Shown: in pieces, positions 8,450-16,806 of the stretch
How positions within the stretch are numbered: position 1 is the stretch's first letter
How the letters are laid out: each line of letters begins with the position of its first letter
The notes under the pieces: generated by a model
Databases searched by the model: none
What the model saw: only the letters and a program-made list of their open reading frames with translations
What the model was told of the DNA's origin: nothing
Position numbers and translations under genes: made by a program
Assembly (NCBI GenBank): GCA_017515325.1
Contig: JAFWGA010000033.1
Span: 1 to 61,725 of the forward strand
Reading direction: 5' to 3'
Length of the DNA stretch: 61,725 nt
Origin: Blautia sp.
Lineage (GTDB): Bacteria > Bacillota > Clostridia > Lachnospirales > Lachnospiraceae

Positions 8450-9451
8450 CTATAATACGGCCAGCCTTATGATGGCCAGCAAAATACATGGCAGACAGCA
8501 GGCCAGAAAAGTCAGCGCCACAGCCGGTTTCCTTTTTCCCAGTAGGGCCATCAGGATCAGTCCCCCAGTCGCCAGAGGCGCAAGCAGGATTCCCATCGAG
8601 GACACAAAGCAACAGCTCAGGCAATTCAGGAAGAAAAAAAACCAGTCAGACTTTTCCTCTTGTCCGGCCATCAGGATTTCAAGTCCCTGGCAGATCAGAA
8701 GCGGCAGGAGACCACCAGCCAGCAGGGCCTTCCCCTGCCAGAGACGGATCATGGCAAAATTTCCGGCATTATAGATAGACCAGGAACTGAACTGCATCAC
8801 CAAGGCCGAGAAAAAGAGAAACAGCCCCTGCTTTTTCCTGTCCCTGGGAAAGAGGAAATTCCCCCATCGCGCCAGGACGGTATAGATCAGCAGCAAAAAA
8901 ACGGGCGGCAATACCCGATGGGCAAAGGCAGCAGGATTAATGCCCCCGCACAGGCGGCTCATGACGGCTGTAAAGGCGGGGAAGGGAGAAAGAACATAGC
9001 GCTTCGGCAAATGCTCATAGAGATATCCGGTATAGGGATTGTAACGGTAAATACTGTCAGTCGCCACATCGGTAACAGCCGTCCCCACATAGAAGGCATC
9101 GTCCGCATCCATATGGGCGAACAGACTGGAAAAAGCCATCTGAAAGACAATCAGCAAGCGCCCCAGCCACAAAGCCAGGCCTCCCTCCCGATTCAAGGCA
9201 GCCAGGCTGTGAAGATTTTCATGAATCCTTTGCCTGTTTCTGATCAGTCCCGCAAGGCCAAGAGCCCCCAAACAGATCCCATAAGCCAGAACCAGAATAT
9301 GAAGAGGAGCCTGAAGAAAGATCATGGGAAGAGCCAGAAGCTCCATCAGGGTAAACAAGACCAGGTACCCCTTCTCAAGTGAAGCCCCGATCCCTGCCGG
9401 AAGCAGAACAAGCCACAGGCAGGAAAGTATGATAGGTAAAATCAGCTTCAT
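8450..9451 (-). CDS. N-terminal part of the same DUF6077-like polytopic membrane protein
   Basis: I start at ATG 9451 (AAAGGAC upstream), because longer versions run into the DUF362 gene ending at 9493. The 333-residue product has about eight membrane segments and one clear extracytoplasmic loop with FAHMDADDAFYVGTAVT and RYNPYTGYLYEHLPKRY. The DADD motif resembles the acidic catalytic loop of GT-C glycosyltransferases, but this is inference. It ends at TAG 8450 inside a hydrophobic stretch (ILLAIIRLAVL), an unnatural place to stop, and the frame continues open into the next ORF. The neighbouring deacetylase suggests cell-surface polymer work. Confidence 0.65.
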   Translation of the reverse strand: MKLILPIILSCLWLVLLPAGIGASLEKGYLVLFTLMELLALPMIFLQAPLHILVLAYGICLGALGLAGLIRNRQRIHENLHSLAALNREGGLALWLGRLLIVFQMAFSSLFAHMDADDAFYVGTAVTDVATDSIYRYNPYTGYLYEHLPKRYVLSPFPAFTAVMSRLCGGINPAAFAHRVLPPVFLLLIYTVLARWGNFLFPRDRKKQGLFLFFSALVMQFSSWSIYNAGNFAMIRLWQGKALLAGGLLPLLICQGLEILMAGQEEKSDWFFFFLNCLSCCFVSSMGILLAPLATGGLILMALLGKRKPAVALTFLACCLPCILLAIIRLAVL

Positions 9452-9492
9452 AAAAGTCCTTTTCCGGAGAATCCTTTTTCCGGTGCTTTCTG

Positions 9493-10614
9493 TCAGGCCT
9501 TGGAAATGATGCCTTTCAGGAATCGGTAAACTTCCTCCTCGGTCGGGGGACACCCCTCCACATGTCTGTCAAAAAGGCTGGTGCAATGGCCTACGCCAAG
9601 GCTGCCTGTCTTTCCCCTGAACCCCTGGCCGATACAGATCGGAGAACCGAACAGTTCCAGGAGTGAAACATTTTCCTTCCCCTGGGCGGCCAATTCCTCC
9701 TTGATCCGCTGCAGGGCAGGGATGAGGCAGCCATAGCAGGCAGAACAAGAGTCCACCTCCTCCACCGCGTCAGATAACTCTACGACCTTTCTGGACAGAG
9801 GAATCTCTCCGCCGGTGTCCTGGCCGCAGACCCTGATATCCGCCCGGGAAAGATCCGCGCAGCCGACCCCCAGCTCCTCAGCCAACCTGACATAAGGCAC
9901 CTCGTCCACCTCGTAATGCATCAGATGGCATACATAGGCATCAATCAGGACCGGATCCCGTCCGGTCAGGATGCGGTTCATCACCACCGGATTGCCCCCG
10001 TCCTCGAAATCCAGATCCCCGCAGATGTTGTCCACGACGATAAAATCCTGGTGTATGCCGGTGTTCAGGTGAGCAATGGGTTTGTGAAGCCCCAGGGAAT
10101 GAAAGCGCCTTTTCTCCGCATTGGGAATCAGCCCCTTCATGTTTTTCAGGGCACAGGTGACCTTGGTCTGACAGTGTCCCTTCAGTACAGGCACATTAAT
10201 CAGAAAATCCACCTCGTCTACCCGGTCACAGATGTTCAGCTTCATCCCCGCGCAGATCCGTGAGCTTCCCTTTTCCTTCTGCATGTCGATAAAGGGCACA
10301 CCGTATTCAGAACACAGCCTGTCATAGCCCGCCAGGTCAAAGGCGTCCCTGGTTCTGGCTCCCACCCAGGAGCCTTCCATCAGCTGAAGGTCCAGAAAGC
10401 CTCTTTCCTGAAGGTATTCGATCAGGCCCGCGAGAATCTCGGCATGAGTCGTAGCGCCGTAAGACGGCTCCGAAGGGCTGACCAGATTGGGTTTGATCCC
10501 GATCTTCTTTTTCCTGTCCCCAATCAGGTCTGCCAGCCGGCTCTCTCTGAGGATATTCTTTGTCATCGATTTATAATCTTTTCCATATATGATGAAAATC
10601 TGGTTTTTTTCCAT
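9493..10614 (-). CDS. DUF362 domain protein with a cysteine cluster
   Basis: The 373-residue product carries the DUF362 signature: KPNLVSPSEPSYGATTH near residue 42, then VDFLINVPVLKGHCQTKVTCALKNM (quoted in pieces: FLINVPVLKGH and ALKNMKGLIP). Near residues 292-299 is the cysteine cluster SCSACYGC. Relatives often carry ferredoxin-like iron-sulphur domains and are of unknown role in anaerobes. No membrane segment is seen. GGAG lies ahead of the ATG. It is the first gene behind a strong promoter (10651-10680) and is followed by the membrane protein and deacetylase genes. Confidence 0.85.
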   Translation of the reverse strand: MEKNQIFIIYGKDYKSMTKNILRESRLADLIGDRKKKIGIKPNLVSPSEPSYGATTHAEILAGLIEYLQERGFLDLQLMEGSWVGARTRDAFDLAGYDRLCSEYGVPFIDMQKEKGSSRICAGMKLNICDRVDEVDFLINVPVLKGHCQTKVTCALKNMKGLIPNAEKRRFHSLGLHKPIAHLNTGIHQDFIVVDNICGDLDFEDGGNPVVMNRILTGRDPVLIDAYVCHLMHYEVDEVPYVRLAEELGVGCADLSRADIRVCGQDTGGEIPLSRKVVELSDAVEEVDSCSACYGCLIPALQRIKEELAAQGKENVSLLELFGSPICIGQGFRGKTGSLGVGHCTSLFDRHVEGCPPTEEEVYRFLKGIISKA

Positions 10615-10650
10615 AACAACATTTCTCCGGACGATAATTCTTGAGATAAT

Positions 10651-10680
10651 ATTATAGCTTGATCATCCCGTCTATGTCAA
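10651..10680 (-). promoter_or_regulatory. Sigma-A promoter for the DUF362 unit
   Basis: On the minus strand, TTGACA (10680-10675), an 18-bp spacer and TATAAT (10656-10651). Both hexamers match consensus perfectly. The DUF362 ATG is 37 bases downstream of the -10. Confidence 0.85.
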
Positions 10681-10685
10681 TGGGC

Positions 10686-10714
10686 TTGCCCTGGGGAAAC
10701 AGATGTTATACAAT
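10686..10714 (+). promoter_or_regulatory. Probable promoter for the 10750 gene
   Basis: TTGCCC, 17-bp spacer, TACAAT. It sits 35 bases before the ATG at 10750. It faces away from the DUF362 promoter, and the two -35 regions nearly touch. Confidence 0.55.
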
Positions 10715-10749
10715 GATAGCAAAGCAGCGAGGGAAAGGGAGGTTTAGAT

Positions 10750-11055
10750 ATGATCCAGGTCAGATACGAGCCGGAGCTGCTGGCTTATATGAAGGAAAAA
10801 GGCAGGAAAAACATATCCGTGGAGGTTGCCAGCAGCCATGCCTCGGATTTCGAAGTGACTGAGATCTTCCTGCGTTTCGTCAGGGATTCGCAGGCGGACT
10901 ATCTGTGCCGGAAACAGCGTTACCGCAGCATACAGACCGAGATCGGCCGGGTGCTGCTTCCCCCCTACCGGCTGGAATATGATGATACGATCACCTTCGG
11001 CTTAAAAAAATATTGGATTTTCCGTCACGTCACCTTTGATGGGATCCGTTTATAA
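10750..11055 (+). CDS. Small HesB/CC-Se-like protein lacking the metal-binding cysteines
   Basis: The 101-residue product is preceded by AAAGGGAGG. Its plan (ELLAYMKEKGRKNISVEVA, a variable middle, then YRLEYDDTITFGLKKYWIF and VTFDGIRL) resembles the small CC/Se-motif proteins with a HesB-like fold, common in clostridia. The expected Cys-Cys or Sec-Cys pair after the first strand is replaced by SSHAS, and only one cysteine (residue 57) remains. Redox or metal function may therefore be lost or changed. Monocistronic: own promoter and a strong terminator. Family match is by memory of pattern, so moderate. Confidence 0.6.
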   Translation: MIQVRYEPELLAYMKEKGRKNISVEVASSHASDFEVTEIFLRFVRDSQADYLCRKQRYRSIQTEIGRVLLPPYRLEYDDTITFGLKKYWIFRHVTFDGIRL

Positions 11056-11152
11056 ATTCCAGGTACCCATTCGGAAACAGATTCTTCACCGTTACGGCAA
11101 AAGGTGCTGCCTCGCGTCGCCATCGACGGCAATTATCATAACACGACTCCGG

Positions 11153-11208
11153 AAAAAAAAGGACGAGCCCGTTTCCTCCAAAGAGAGAAACGAGGCTCGT
11201 CTTTTCTT
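11153..11208. terminator. Bidirectional terminator between 10750 gene and cstA
   Basis: GACGAGCC-GTTTC and GAAAC-GGCTCGTC form a stem with small bulges (about 11162-11200). It is flanked by an A8 run on the left and TTTTCTTTT on the right, so it can stop both convergent genes. Confidence 0.85.
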
Positions 11209-11211
11209 TTA

Positions 11212-12918
11212 TTATTTTGCCTTGGCCTGTTTGCCGAAGGTAATCAGGCCTTCGATCACCAGGATAACCGCCAGCAGCACCATAGCTGCAGCAAAACAGA
11301 GCTGGAACCAGTCTCCCCACAGGGCTGTGCTGGCCTGAACCAGGGCCACCTTAGCTTTGATGGTAAGGACAAGGCTGGTGATGGTAGCGCAAAGCATAAA
11401 GATCATGGGGATGAAGAACATCTTGTTGTTCTTTCCTACCTGACCCAGCCATGCGCAGACAGCCATCAGGGCAATACCTGCCAGGAGCTGGTTTGCCGCG
11501 CCGAACAGTCCCCAGATCTGGGAGAGGCTGAGAGCACCCAGGATACAGCCGATCACGACCATAAACAAAGTGCCAACCAGCGGATGAGTCAGGGCCTTGC
11601 GGATGCCGGTGGCTTCCTTATAGGATTTCTCCTCCTCCTTCAGGAAAAGCTCAGAGAACATGAAACGGGAAAGCCTTGTTCCGGTATCCAGTGAGGTCAG
11701 GGCGAAAACAGAAACGGCAAGAGTAAGCAGAGCATAGATCGTGTTGTACTTCGCGGTTCCGGGCTCCCCGAACATGATGCCGATACCGCCGGCAAAGGCA
11801 GCGGAAGGAGAACCGAATTCCCCATTGAGATAGCGGGTATAAACCATACCGACGGCAATCAAAGAGATAACGCCAAGGGCGGATTCGATCAGCATGGAGC
11901 CATAGCCGATGGCCTTGGCATGGCTTTCATTGTCAAGCTGTTTGGATGAGGTACCGGTGGCAATCAGGGAATGGAAACCGGAACAGGCTCCACATGCCAC
12001 AGTGATGAACAGAGCCGGGAAAAGATTGCCGATCTTGGTGGTCCAGCCGGTAAAGGCAGGAATCTCGAAGGTCGCGTTACCGTTGAAGGCTGACATCACG
12101 ATACCTACGATAGCAACCAGCATCATGGCGTAAAGCAGGAAGCTGGAAAGGTAATCACGAGGCTGAAGCATGATCCATACCGGGATCAGGGACGCCACGG
12201 TGATATAGGCGCCGATCAGGACGATCCAGGCCGTGCGGCTCATGGCCAGTCCATAGTTCATGCCGAGATAGATGATGCCAACGATGCCGACGATGCCAAG
12301 GATGGTGGCGACAACGGTAGGAAGTCCTGCGCGATTGGTCAGAAGGCCATAGATAATGGCAAGGAGAATAAACAGCATGGAGATCATAGCCGTTGTCTGA
12401 TTGCCGGTGGGATTTTTGACAATACCGAAGGTCACCTCTGCATCACCAGGGGTAAAGAAGGTTCCGGCCACGACATTGACAAAGGAAGCGATAACCAGGA
12501 TCAGAACAAGAAGTCCAAAGATCAGGAATAGCTTCTTGGCACGGGGACCCATGGAAGACTTGATGATTTCGCCGACTGATTTGCCGTCATTGCGGACGGA
12601 AGCAAAGAGAGAACCGAAGTCCTGCAAACCGCCAAAGAAGATGCCTCCAACCACGCACCACAGGAATACAGGCAGCCATCCGAATACAGAAGCCTGGATG
12701 GGGCCATTGATCGGTCCGGCACCTGCGATGGATGAAAAATGATGTCCCATCAGAACGGCCGGAGGAGCAACAACATAGTCCACTCCGTCTTCCATGGTGA
12801 CTGCGGGGGTCTTACGTGTGGGATCAATGCCCCACTGCTTTGCCAGCCAGCTGCCATAGGTAATGTAGCCAATGATCAGCAAAACAATCGCGGCAATGAT
12901 GATAAGTAACGCTGTCAT
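11212..12918 (-). CDS. cstA: Carbon starvation protein CstA family transporter
   Basis: The 568-residue product has about 15-16 membrane segments and the family landmarks GHHFSSIAGAGPINGPI, FGWLPVFLWCVVGGIFFGG and SASVR-like FASVRNDGKSVGEI. CstA proteins take up pyruvate or peptides in other bacteria; the substrate here is not known. AGGAGAAAAAGG precedes the ATG. The DUF8052-like gene is 70 bases upstream on the same strand with no terminator between, so both are probably read from the promoter at 13575-13603. Confidence 0.92.
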   Translation of the reverse strand: MTALLIIIAAIVLLIIGYITYGSWLAKQWGIDPTRKTPAVTMEDGVDYVVAPPAVLMGHHFSSIAGAGPINGPIQASVFGWLPVFLWCVVGGIFFGGLQDFGSLFASVRNDGKSVGEIIKSSMGPRAKKLFLIFGLLVLILVIASFVNVVAGTFFTPGDAEVTFGIVKNPTGNQTTAMISMLFILLAIIYGLLTNRAGLPTVVATILGIVGIVGIIYLGMNYGLAMSRTAWIVLIGAYITVASLIPVWIMLQPRDYLSSFLLYAMMLVAIVGIVMSAFNGNATFEIPAFTGWTTKIGNLFPALFITVACGACSGFHSLIATGTSSKQLDNESHAKAIGYGSMLIESALGVISLIAVGMVYTRYLNGEFGSPSAAFAGGIGIMFGEPGTAKYNTIYALLTLAVSVFALTSLDTGTRLSRFMFSELFLKEEEKSYKEATGIRKALTHPLVGTLFMVVIGCILGALSLSQIWGLFGAANQLLAGIALMAVCAWLGQVGKNNKMFFIPMIFMLCATITSLVLTIKAKVALVQASTALWGDWFQLCFAAAMVLLAVILVIEGLITFGKQAKAK

Positions 12919-12988
12919 ACCTTTTTCTCCTTCTCTTTTTCATATTGCGGGGAAGCCAGCCTGCATCCGGAGCTCAGTCTAAATCCGG

Positions 12989-13552
12989 TCAGCTTCCTGT
13001 CTGAGGGAATATATTGCGAAGAGTTTTCTCCAGCATCCGGCCTTGGCGGTTTGTGACCATCATTCCGGAGGAAAGCTCATAAGCAATCACACGAAAGTCG
13101 CTCCACCCCCGCAATCCCAGCCGATAGCTCTTATAGCGGCGCCGTTTACGGATGGTTTTTCCGGCTTCTTCAGATAAGTGGTTCGTCAGTATAATCAGAA
13201 TAATGTCAGTATTTCTGTGGTTGGGTCCCGGGTCTACACAGGAAAGTCCCTCCTCCCAGGCTGCGGTATCCAGTTCCTCATAGACAGACTGGGTAAGCTC
13301 CTCCCTGATGGCAAAGAAAACCTGCTCCCGGGAATCCGCTTCCGAAATCTTGGCGCTTCTTACCAGCACATACTGCTCATCATGCAGCTGGAAGCTGGCA
13401 CGTGCGTCAAACAGCGGCGAAGACGGCAAACGGTCGACATCATAATATCTATCATAGGCTCGAAGCACCTTTTCCAGTGCATGGGTTAAATCAGGCATCA
13501 ATGATCTGCTGTCCCTTCTGTCAAATGGCAGCTGCGGAGGATCTGCCGACAT
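12989..13552 (-). CDS. DUF8052-like protein, cotranscribed with cstA
   Basis: The 187-residue soluble product contains YYDVDRLPSSPLFDARASF, YVLVRSAKISEADSREQVFF and LGLRGWSDFRVIAYELSSG. I associate this pattern with a conserved protein of unknown function (DUF8052) often found next to cstA in anaerobes. No signal peptide or membrane segment is seen. The start is uncertain: ATG 13552 is only about 16 bases after the predicted transcription start, and ATG 13498 is an alternative. Position suggests an accessory or regulatory role for CstA, which is inference. Confidence 0.65.
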   Translation of the reverse strand: MSADPPQLPFDRRDSRSLMPDLTHALEKVLRAYDRYYDVDRLPSSPLFDARASFQLHDEQYVLVRSAKISEADSREQVFFAIREELTQSVYEELDTAAWEEGLSCVDPGPNHRNTDIILIILTNHLSEEAGKTIRKRRRYKSYRLGLRGWSDFRVIAYELSSGMMVTNRQGRMLEKTLRNIFPQTGS

Positions 13553-13574
13553 AATGTAGGTTCTTCAGCGCGTT

Positions 13575-13603
13575 AGTATAGCACACCTCTAAAGTACATG
13601 CAA
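13575..13603 (-). promoter_or_regulatory. Promoter for the DUF8052-cstA unit
   Basis: On the minus strand, TTGCAT (13603-13598), a 17-bp spacer and TATACT (13580-13575), with a TG one base upstream of the -10 (extended -10). Confidence 0.75.
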
Positions 13604-13664
13604 GAGCAAGTTGTCCTGATTCCCGGAACTGTACTGTCTGTATTCCTTCCCAGATAACTTTCTC

Positions 13665-13693
13665 TTGTTGTAGAATTATGGGTATGATATAAT
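13665..13693 (+). promoter_or_regulatory. Promoter for the lactonase gene
   Basis: TTGTTG, a 17-bp spacer, and TATAAT at 13688-13693. The predicted transcription start near 13700 is at the edge of the type B palindrome. Confidence 0.75.
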
Positions 13694-13704
13694 TCATATG
13701 ATAT

Positions 13705-13731
13705 CGGTCACCTTAGTGACCGCACAGGTCG
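13705..13731 (+). promoter_or_regulatory. Type B palindrome at the lactonase transcription start (possible operator)
   Basis: CGGTCACCTTAGTGACCG at 13705-13722 is an 18-bp inverted repeat with 7-base arms, followed by CACAGGTCG, which makes a second small dyad GACC-N5-GGTC. It occupies about +5 to +30 of the predicted transcript, where a repressor would block. Related copies are at 20416, 24183 and 33015. Confidence 0.55.
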
Positions 13732-13754
13732 CATTTTTTAGGGAGGCAGGGAGA

Positions 13755-14858
13755 ATGTCTGATAAAAAGAAAAAATATGTGGCATATGTCGGATCCTATA
13801 CTCATGGCTCCAGCAAAGGGATCCAGGTATTTGACGTTAACGTGGAAGAGGGAACCCTCACGCCCAGAAGTGAGATTCCTGTGAGCAACGCATCCTATGT
13901 AGCCTGTTCCAAAAACCGGAAATATCTGTATTCCATCGAGGATGAAGGCGTCGCCGTTTTCTCCCGGGATGAAAACGGCGATCTGTCACGGATCAACAGT
14001 GTAAATATCGATGGGATGCGCGGCTGTTTTCTCTCCACGGATGTAGACGGAAAATACCTTTACGTCGCCGGTTATCATGACGGAAAGGTCACTGTCGTCC
14101 ATACCCATCATGACGGCCGGCTGGGCAGTCTTGTGGACGGTGTCTTTCACACCGGACTGGGCAGCGTAGCTGAGAGAAACTTTCGGCCTCATGTCAACTG
14201 CGTGCGTCCCACCCCTGACAATAAGTACCTGTGTGCCGTAGATAACGGCATTGACCAGGTTAAGCTTTACAGCATCAACAAAAGAACCTCCAAGCTGGAG
14301 CTGGCAGACATCCTGCGCTGCCCCAGGGAGAGCGGCCCCAGGATCATCCGCTTCAGCAAGGACGGGCGATTCGCCTACGTCATCTTCGAGCTCAGCAACG
14401 AGATCAAGGTCTACAGCTACGATGGTTCCGGGAAAAATCCCGAGTTTGAGCTGCTCCAGACTATCACCACCCTGACCAATGTCAAATCCCCGGATGCAGT
14501 TCACAATGCAGCCTCAGGCCTTGCGCTGTCTCCGGATGGTTCCCATCTTTTCTGTACCACCGCCGGGGAGGATACCATCAGCATGTATGAGGTAGATACC
14601 CAGACAGGTCTTCTGACCAAAAAGTTCTCCCTCCCTGTCAGCGGGGATTACCCCAAGGATCTGGTTATCTTCCCGGACGGAAAGCATGTGGCGACAGTCA
14701 ATCAGGCCAGCAATACCGTCACCACCTATACCGTAGACTACGAGAAAAACACCCTGATTATGAAGGGCAGGCCGCACAAGGTCGATATGCCCAACTGTAT
14801 CAATATCTGGTCGGTGCCTCAGGGCGCGGACGATGTAGGAGACAAGGAGCATAATTAA
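13755..14858 (+). CDS. Lactonase family protein (6-phosphogluconolactonase-like beta-propeller)
   Basis: I start at ATG 13755, which has AGGGAGGCAGGGAG just upstream; a longer frame reaches back into the type B repeat and is unlikely to be translated. The 367-residue product has the seven-blade lactonase pattern: YVAYVGSYTHGSSKGIQVF at the start, FRPHVNCVRPTPDNKYLCAVD, SGLALSPDGSHLF and a late GDYPKDLVIFPDGKHVATVNQ (in pieces GDYPKDLVIFPDG). Members hydrolyse 6-phosphogluconolactone or other lactones in the cytoplasm. No pentose-phosphate gene is adjacent, so the substrate is open. Confidence 0.85.
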   Translation: MSDKKKKYVAYVGSYTHGSSKGIQVFDVNVEEGTLTPRSEIPVSNASYVACSKNRKYLYSIEDEGVAVFSRDENGDLSRINSVNIDGMRGCFLSTDVDGKYLYVAGYHDGKVTVVHTHHDGRLGSLVDGVFHTGLGSVAERNFRPHVNCVRPTPDNKYLCAVDNGIDQVKLYSINKRTSKLELADILRCPRESGPRIIRFSKDGRFAYVIFELSNEIKVYSYDGSGKNPEFELLQTITTLTNVKSPDAVHNAASGLALSPDGSHLFCTTAGEDTISMYEVDTQTGLLTKKFSLPVSGDYPKDLVIFPDGKHVATVNQASNTVTTYTVDYEKNTLIMKGRPHKVDMPNCINIWSVPQGADDVGDKEHN

Positions 14859-14878
14859 TCCCTGTTTTTCTGAAACCG

Positions 14879-14917
14879 TTATAGTCAACGACAAATGTCA
14901 TTTATCGTTGACTATAA
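14879..14917. repeat. Inverted repeat with 15-base arms downstream of the lactonase gene
   Basis: TTATAGTCAACGA at 14879-14891 and TATCGTTGACTATAA at 14903-14917 are near-perfect complements around an 11-base centre (CAAATGTCATT). No T run follows on either strand, so it is a poor terminator. It may be a protein-binding site or the end of a lost small element. Confidence 0.6.
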
Positions 14918-15017
14918 GCCTCTGGCTGAATGCATGTGAAAAGCCATAACTACATAGCTCCAAATGCTGCGTCATTACGAAAAAGCAGGGATAAAAAAGC
15001 AAAACGGGAGGCGGCAG

Positions 15018-16688
15018 ATGGGAACATATCTGAATCCAGGCAAGAATGCTTTCGAAGAAGCAATGAATTCAGAAATATTCGTTGATAAGACCGAAATGAT
15101 CTGCCACATTAACAGTGTCATCAAGACTGAGCAAAAATATGTTTGTGTTTCCCGGCCACGCCGTTTTGGGAAATCCATGGCTGTAAAAATGCTTTGTGCC
15201 TATTATAGCCGAGGAACAGAAAGCAGATCCCTTTTTGAAGGATGCAGAGTAAGCCAAAAAGAATCTGACTGGGATAAATATCTGGGGAAATTCGATGTCA
15301 TCCGGCTCGTCATGACCGATTTCTTTAAAAAGGGACTTTCTGTCAACCAGGCCTTAACCAGGATGCAGACCCTGGTGGTAAGAGATTTGGCCAAAGCATA
15401 TCCTGAGGTGGACTTCTTTGACAAAAATGACCTGGTTCAATCCATGCAGGACGTATATGAGGAGATGCAAACCCAATTCGTGATTATCATCGATGAATGG
15501 GATGCCATATTCCGGGAGTATAAGGAAGATAAGGTCGGGCAGAAGAAATATCTGGATACTCTTAGGGAATTGCTGAAGGATAAAGATTATGTGGCTTTGG
15601 CCTATATGACGGGCATTCTCCCGATCAAAAAATACGGAAAGCATTCTGCCTTGAATATGTTTGATGAGTATTCTATGAACGCTCAGATGCAATTAGCACA
15701 GTATACAGGCTTTACAGAAGATGAAGTAAAACAGCTGTGCCTGAAATATGAAATGGAATTTGATTCTGTATCGGATTGGTATGACGGCTATCTTCTGACT
15801 GATGCCATCCCTGTTTCTATGAGAGAACGGTTCCGCAAGGGAATCTATCATGGACATGCTATCTCCGTTTACAGCCCTCTATCTGTAGTCAAAGCGATGC
15901 GAAGCGGAACCGTCGATAATTACTGGAATAAAACCGAAACTTATGAAGCGCTGGCAGATTATATCAGGATGGACTTCGATGGTCTGAAGGATACCGTTGC
16001 TCTTATGATGGACGGAGGGCGTGTTCCAATCAGCATGAAGACTTACCAGAATGATATGTCCACTTTCCATAGCAGGGATGACATCCTTTCTTTGTTGATT
16101 CATCTTGGCTATCTGGGATTTGAAGGCAATATCTCAGAGCGCGGAATTGATTCCGAGCACGGGGATGTCTTTATTCCCAACAAAGAAATCCTGGATGAAT
16201 TCAAAACCTCTACAGGGACAGAAGAATGGATTTCAACCTTTGCCGCTTTTCAGATGTCTCAGGAGCTGTTAAAAGCGACATGGGCTATGGATGAAAACAA
16301 AGTGGCTGAATTACTGGAAAAGGCCCACAACGATGTGGAGAGTAAATCCTACAACGATGAAAAAGCGTTAAGTTATTCTGTGCAATTAGCCTATTATGCT
16401 GCCCAGAAGTATTATACAAAGATCCTTGAACTGGCGACAGGAAAAGGGTATGCCGATATTGCCTACCTTCCTTCACCCCAATACCCGGATATCCCAGCGC
16501 TTCTTATTGAGTTGAAATTCGATGAAAAAGAATCCGTGGCCCTGGAGCAGATCTATCGCCAGAAATATGCGGATCGATTAAAGCATTACGAAAGGAATCT
16601 GTTCCTCATTGCCATCTCATATAAAAAAGGCGAAAAGAATACAAGCCCAGAATTCAAAAGACATCGGTGCCGGATTGTCAAAGCGTGA
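15018..16688 (+). CDS. AAA-ATPase-like / PD-(D/E)XK nuclease family protein, complete copy
   Basis: The start at ATG 15018 is fixed by CGGGAGGCGGCAG. The 556-residue product has the N-terminal AAA-ATPase-like domain (VDKTEMI, Walker A-like SRPRRFGKSMA near residue 55, Walker B IIIDEWDAIF near 160) and a C-terminal PDDEXK_9-type nuclease domain ending in DIAYLPSPQYPDIPALLIELKFDE (in pieces DIAYLPSP and ALLIELKFDE), where D and E-x-K are the nuclease residues. Such proteins are multicopy in Lachnospiraceae and Bacteroidetes; their role is unknown, with defence or mobile-element functions suggested. Two relatives lie at 52364 and 58110. Confidence 0.85.
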   Translation: MGTYLNPGKNAFEEAMNSEIFVDKTEMICHINSVIKTEQKYVCVSRPRRFGKSMAVKMLCAYYSRGTESRSLFEGCRVSQKESDWDKYLGKFDVIRLVMTDFFKKGLSVNQALTRMQTLVVRDLAKAYPEVDFFDKNDLVQSMQDVYEEMQTQFVIIIDEWDAIFREYKEDKVGQKKYLDTLRELLKDKDYVALAYMTGILPIKKYGKHSALNMFDEYSMNAQMQLAQYTGFTEDEVKQLCLKYEMEFDSVSDWYDGYLLTDAIPVSMRERFRKGIYHGHAISVYSPLSVVKAMRSGTVDNYWNKTETYEALADYIRMDFDGLKDTVALMMDGGRVPISMKTYQNDMSTFHSRDDILSLLIHLGYLGFEGNISERGIDSEHGDVFIPNKEILDEFKTSTGTEEWISTFAAFQMSQELLKATWAMDENKVAELLEKAHNDVESKSYNDEKALSYSVQLAYYAAQKYYTKILELATGKGYADIAYLPSPQYPDIPALLIELKFDEKESVALEQIYRQKYADRLKHYERNLFLIAISYKKGEKNTSPEFKRHRCRIVKA

Positions 16689-16700
16689 AACATTATCAAT

Positions 16701-16736
16701 AGGGGTAGAGGGAGGCGCAGCCGACTCTCTACCCCT
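16701..16736. repeat. Conserved hairpin GGGTAGAG...CTCTACCC (copy 1)
   Basis: AGGGGTAGAG and CTCTACCCCT pair around GGAGGCGCAGCCGACT. Nearly the same hairpin is at 47876-47908, again next to a type A repeat. No T run follows, so it is not a standard terminator. Confidence 0.75.
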
Positions 16737-16740
16737 CGGC

Positions 16741-16790
16741 GGGGCGCTGGTCACCGTCAGGTGACATCTTCCTCTCAGCGCCCCTGCCGG
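16741..16790. repeat. Type A palindromic repeat (best-preserved copy)
   Basis: Outer stem GGGGCGCTG / CAGCGCCCC encloses the core GGTCACCGTCAGGTGACATC and TTCCTCT, followed by TGCC. It lies between the convergent AAA-ATPase gene and aroC. The outer stem at 41161 differs in sequence (GGGCTGCCG/CGGCAGCCC) yet still pairs, so the fold rather than the sequence of that arm is kept. Confidence 0.8.
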
Positions 16791-16806
16791 CATCATGATT
16801 TTGCAG

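Noticed and set aside
8450-8452. Amber codon read as pyrrolysine
   Set aside because: No pyl genes or downstream element are visible, and one TAG in a membrane segment is better explained by mutation or error.
10750-11055. Selenoprotein (CC/Se family) with TGA as selenocysteine
   Set aside because: No in-frame TGA interrupts the ORF and no cysteine pair remains.
16701-16790. CRISPR array or tandem repeat locus
   Set aside because: The repeats are two different hairpins without regular spacers.
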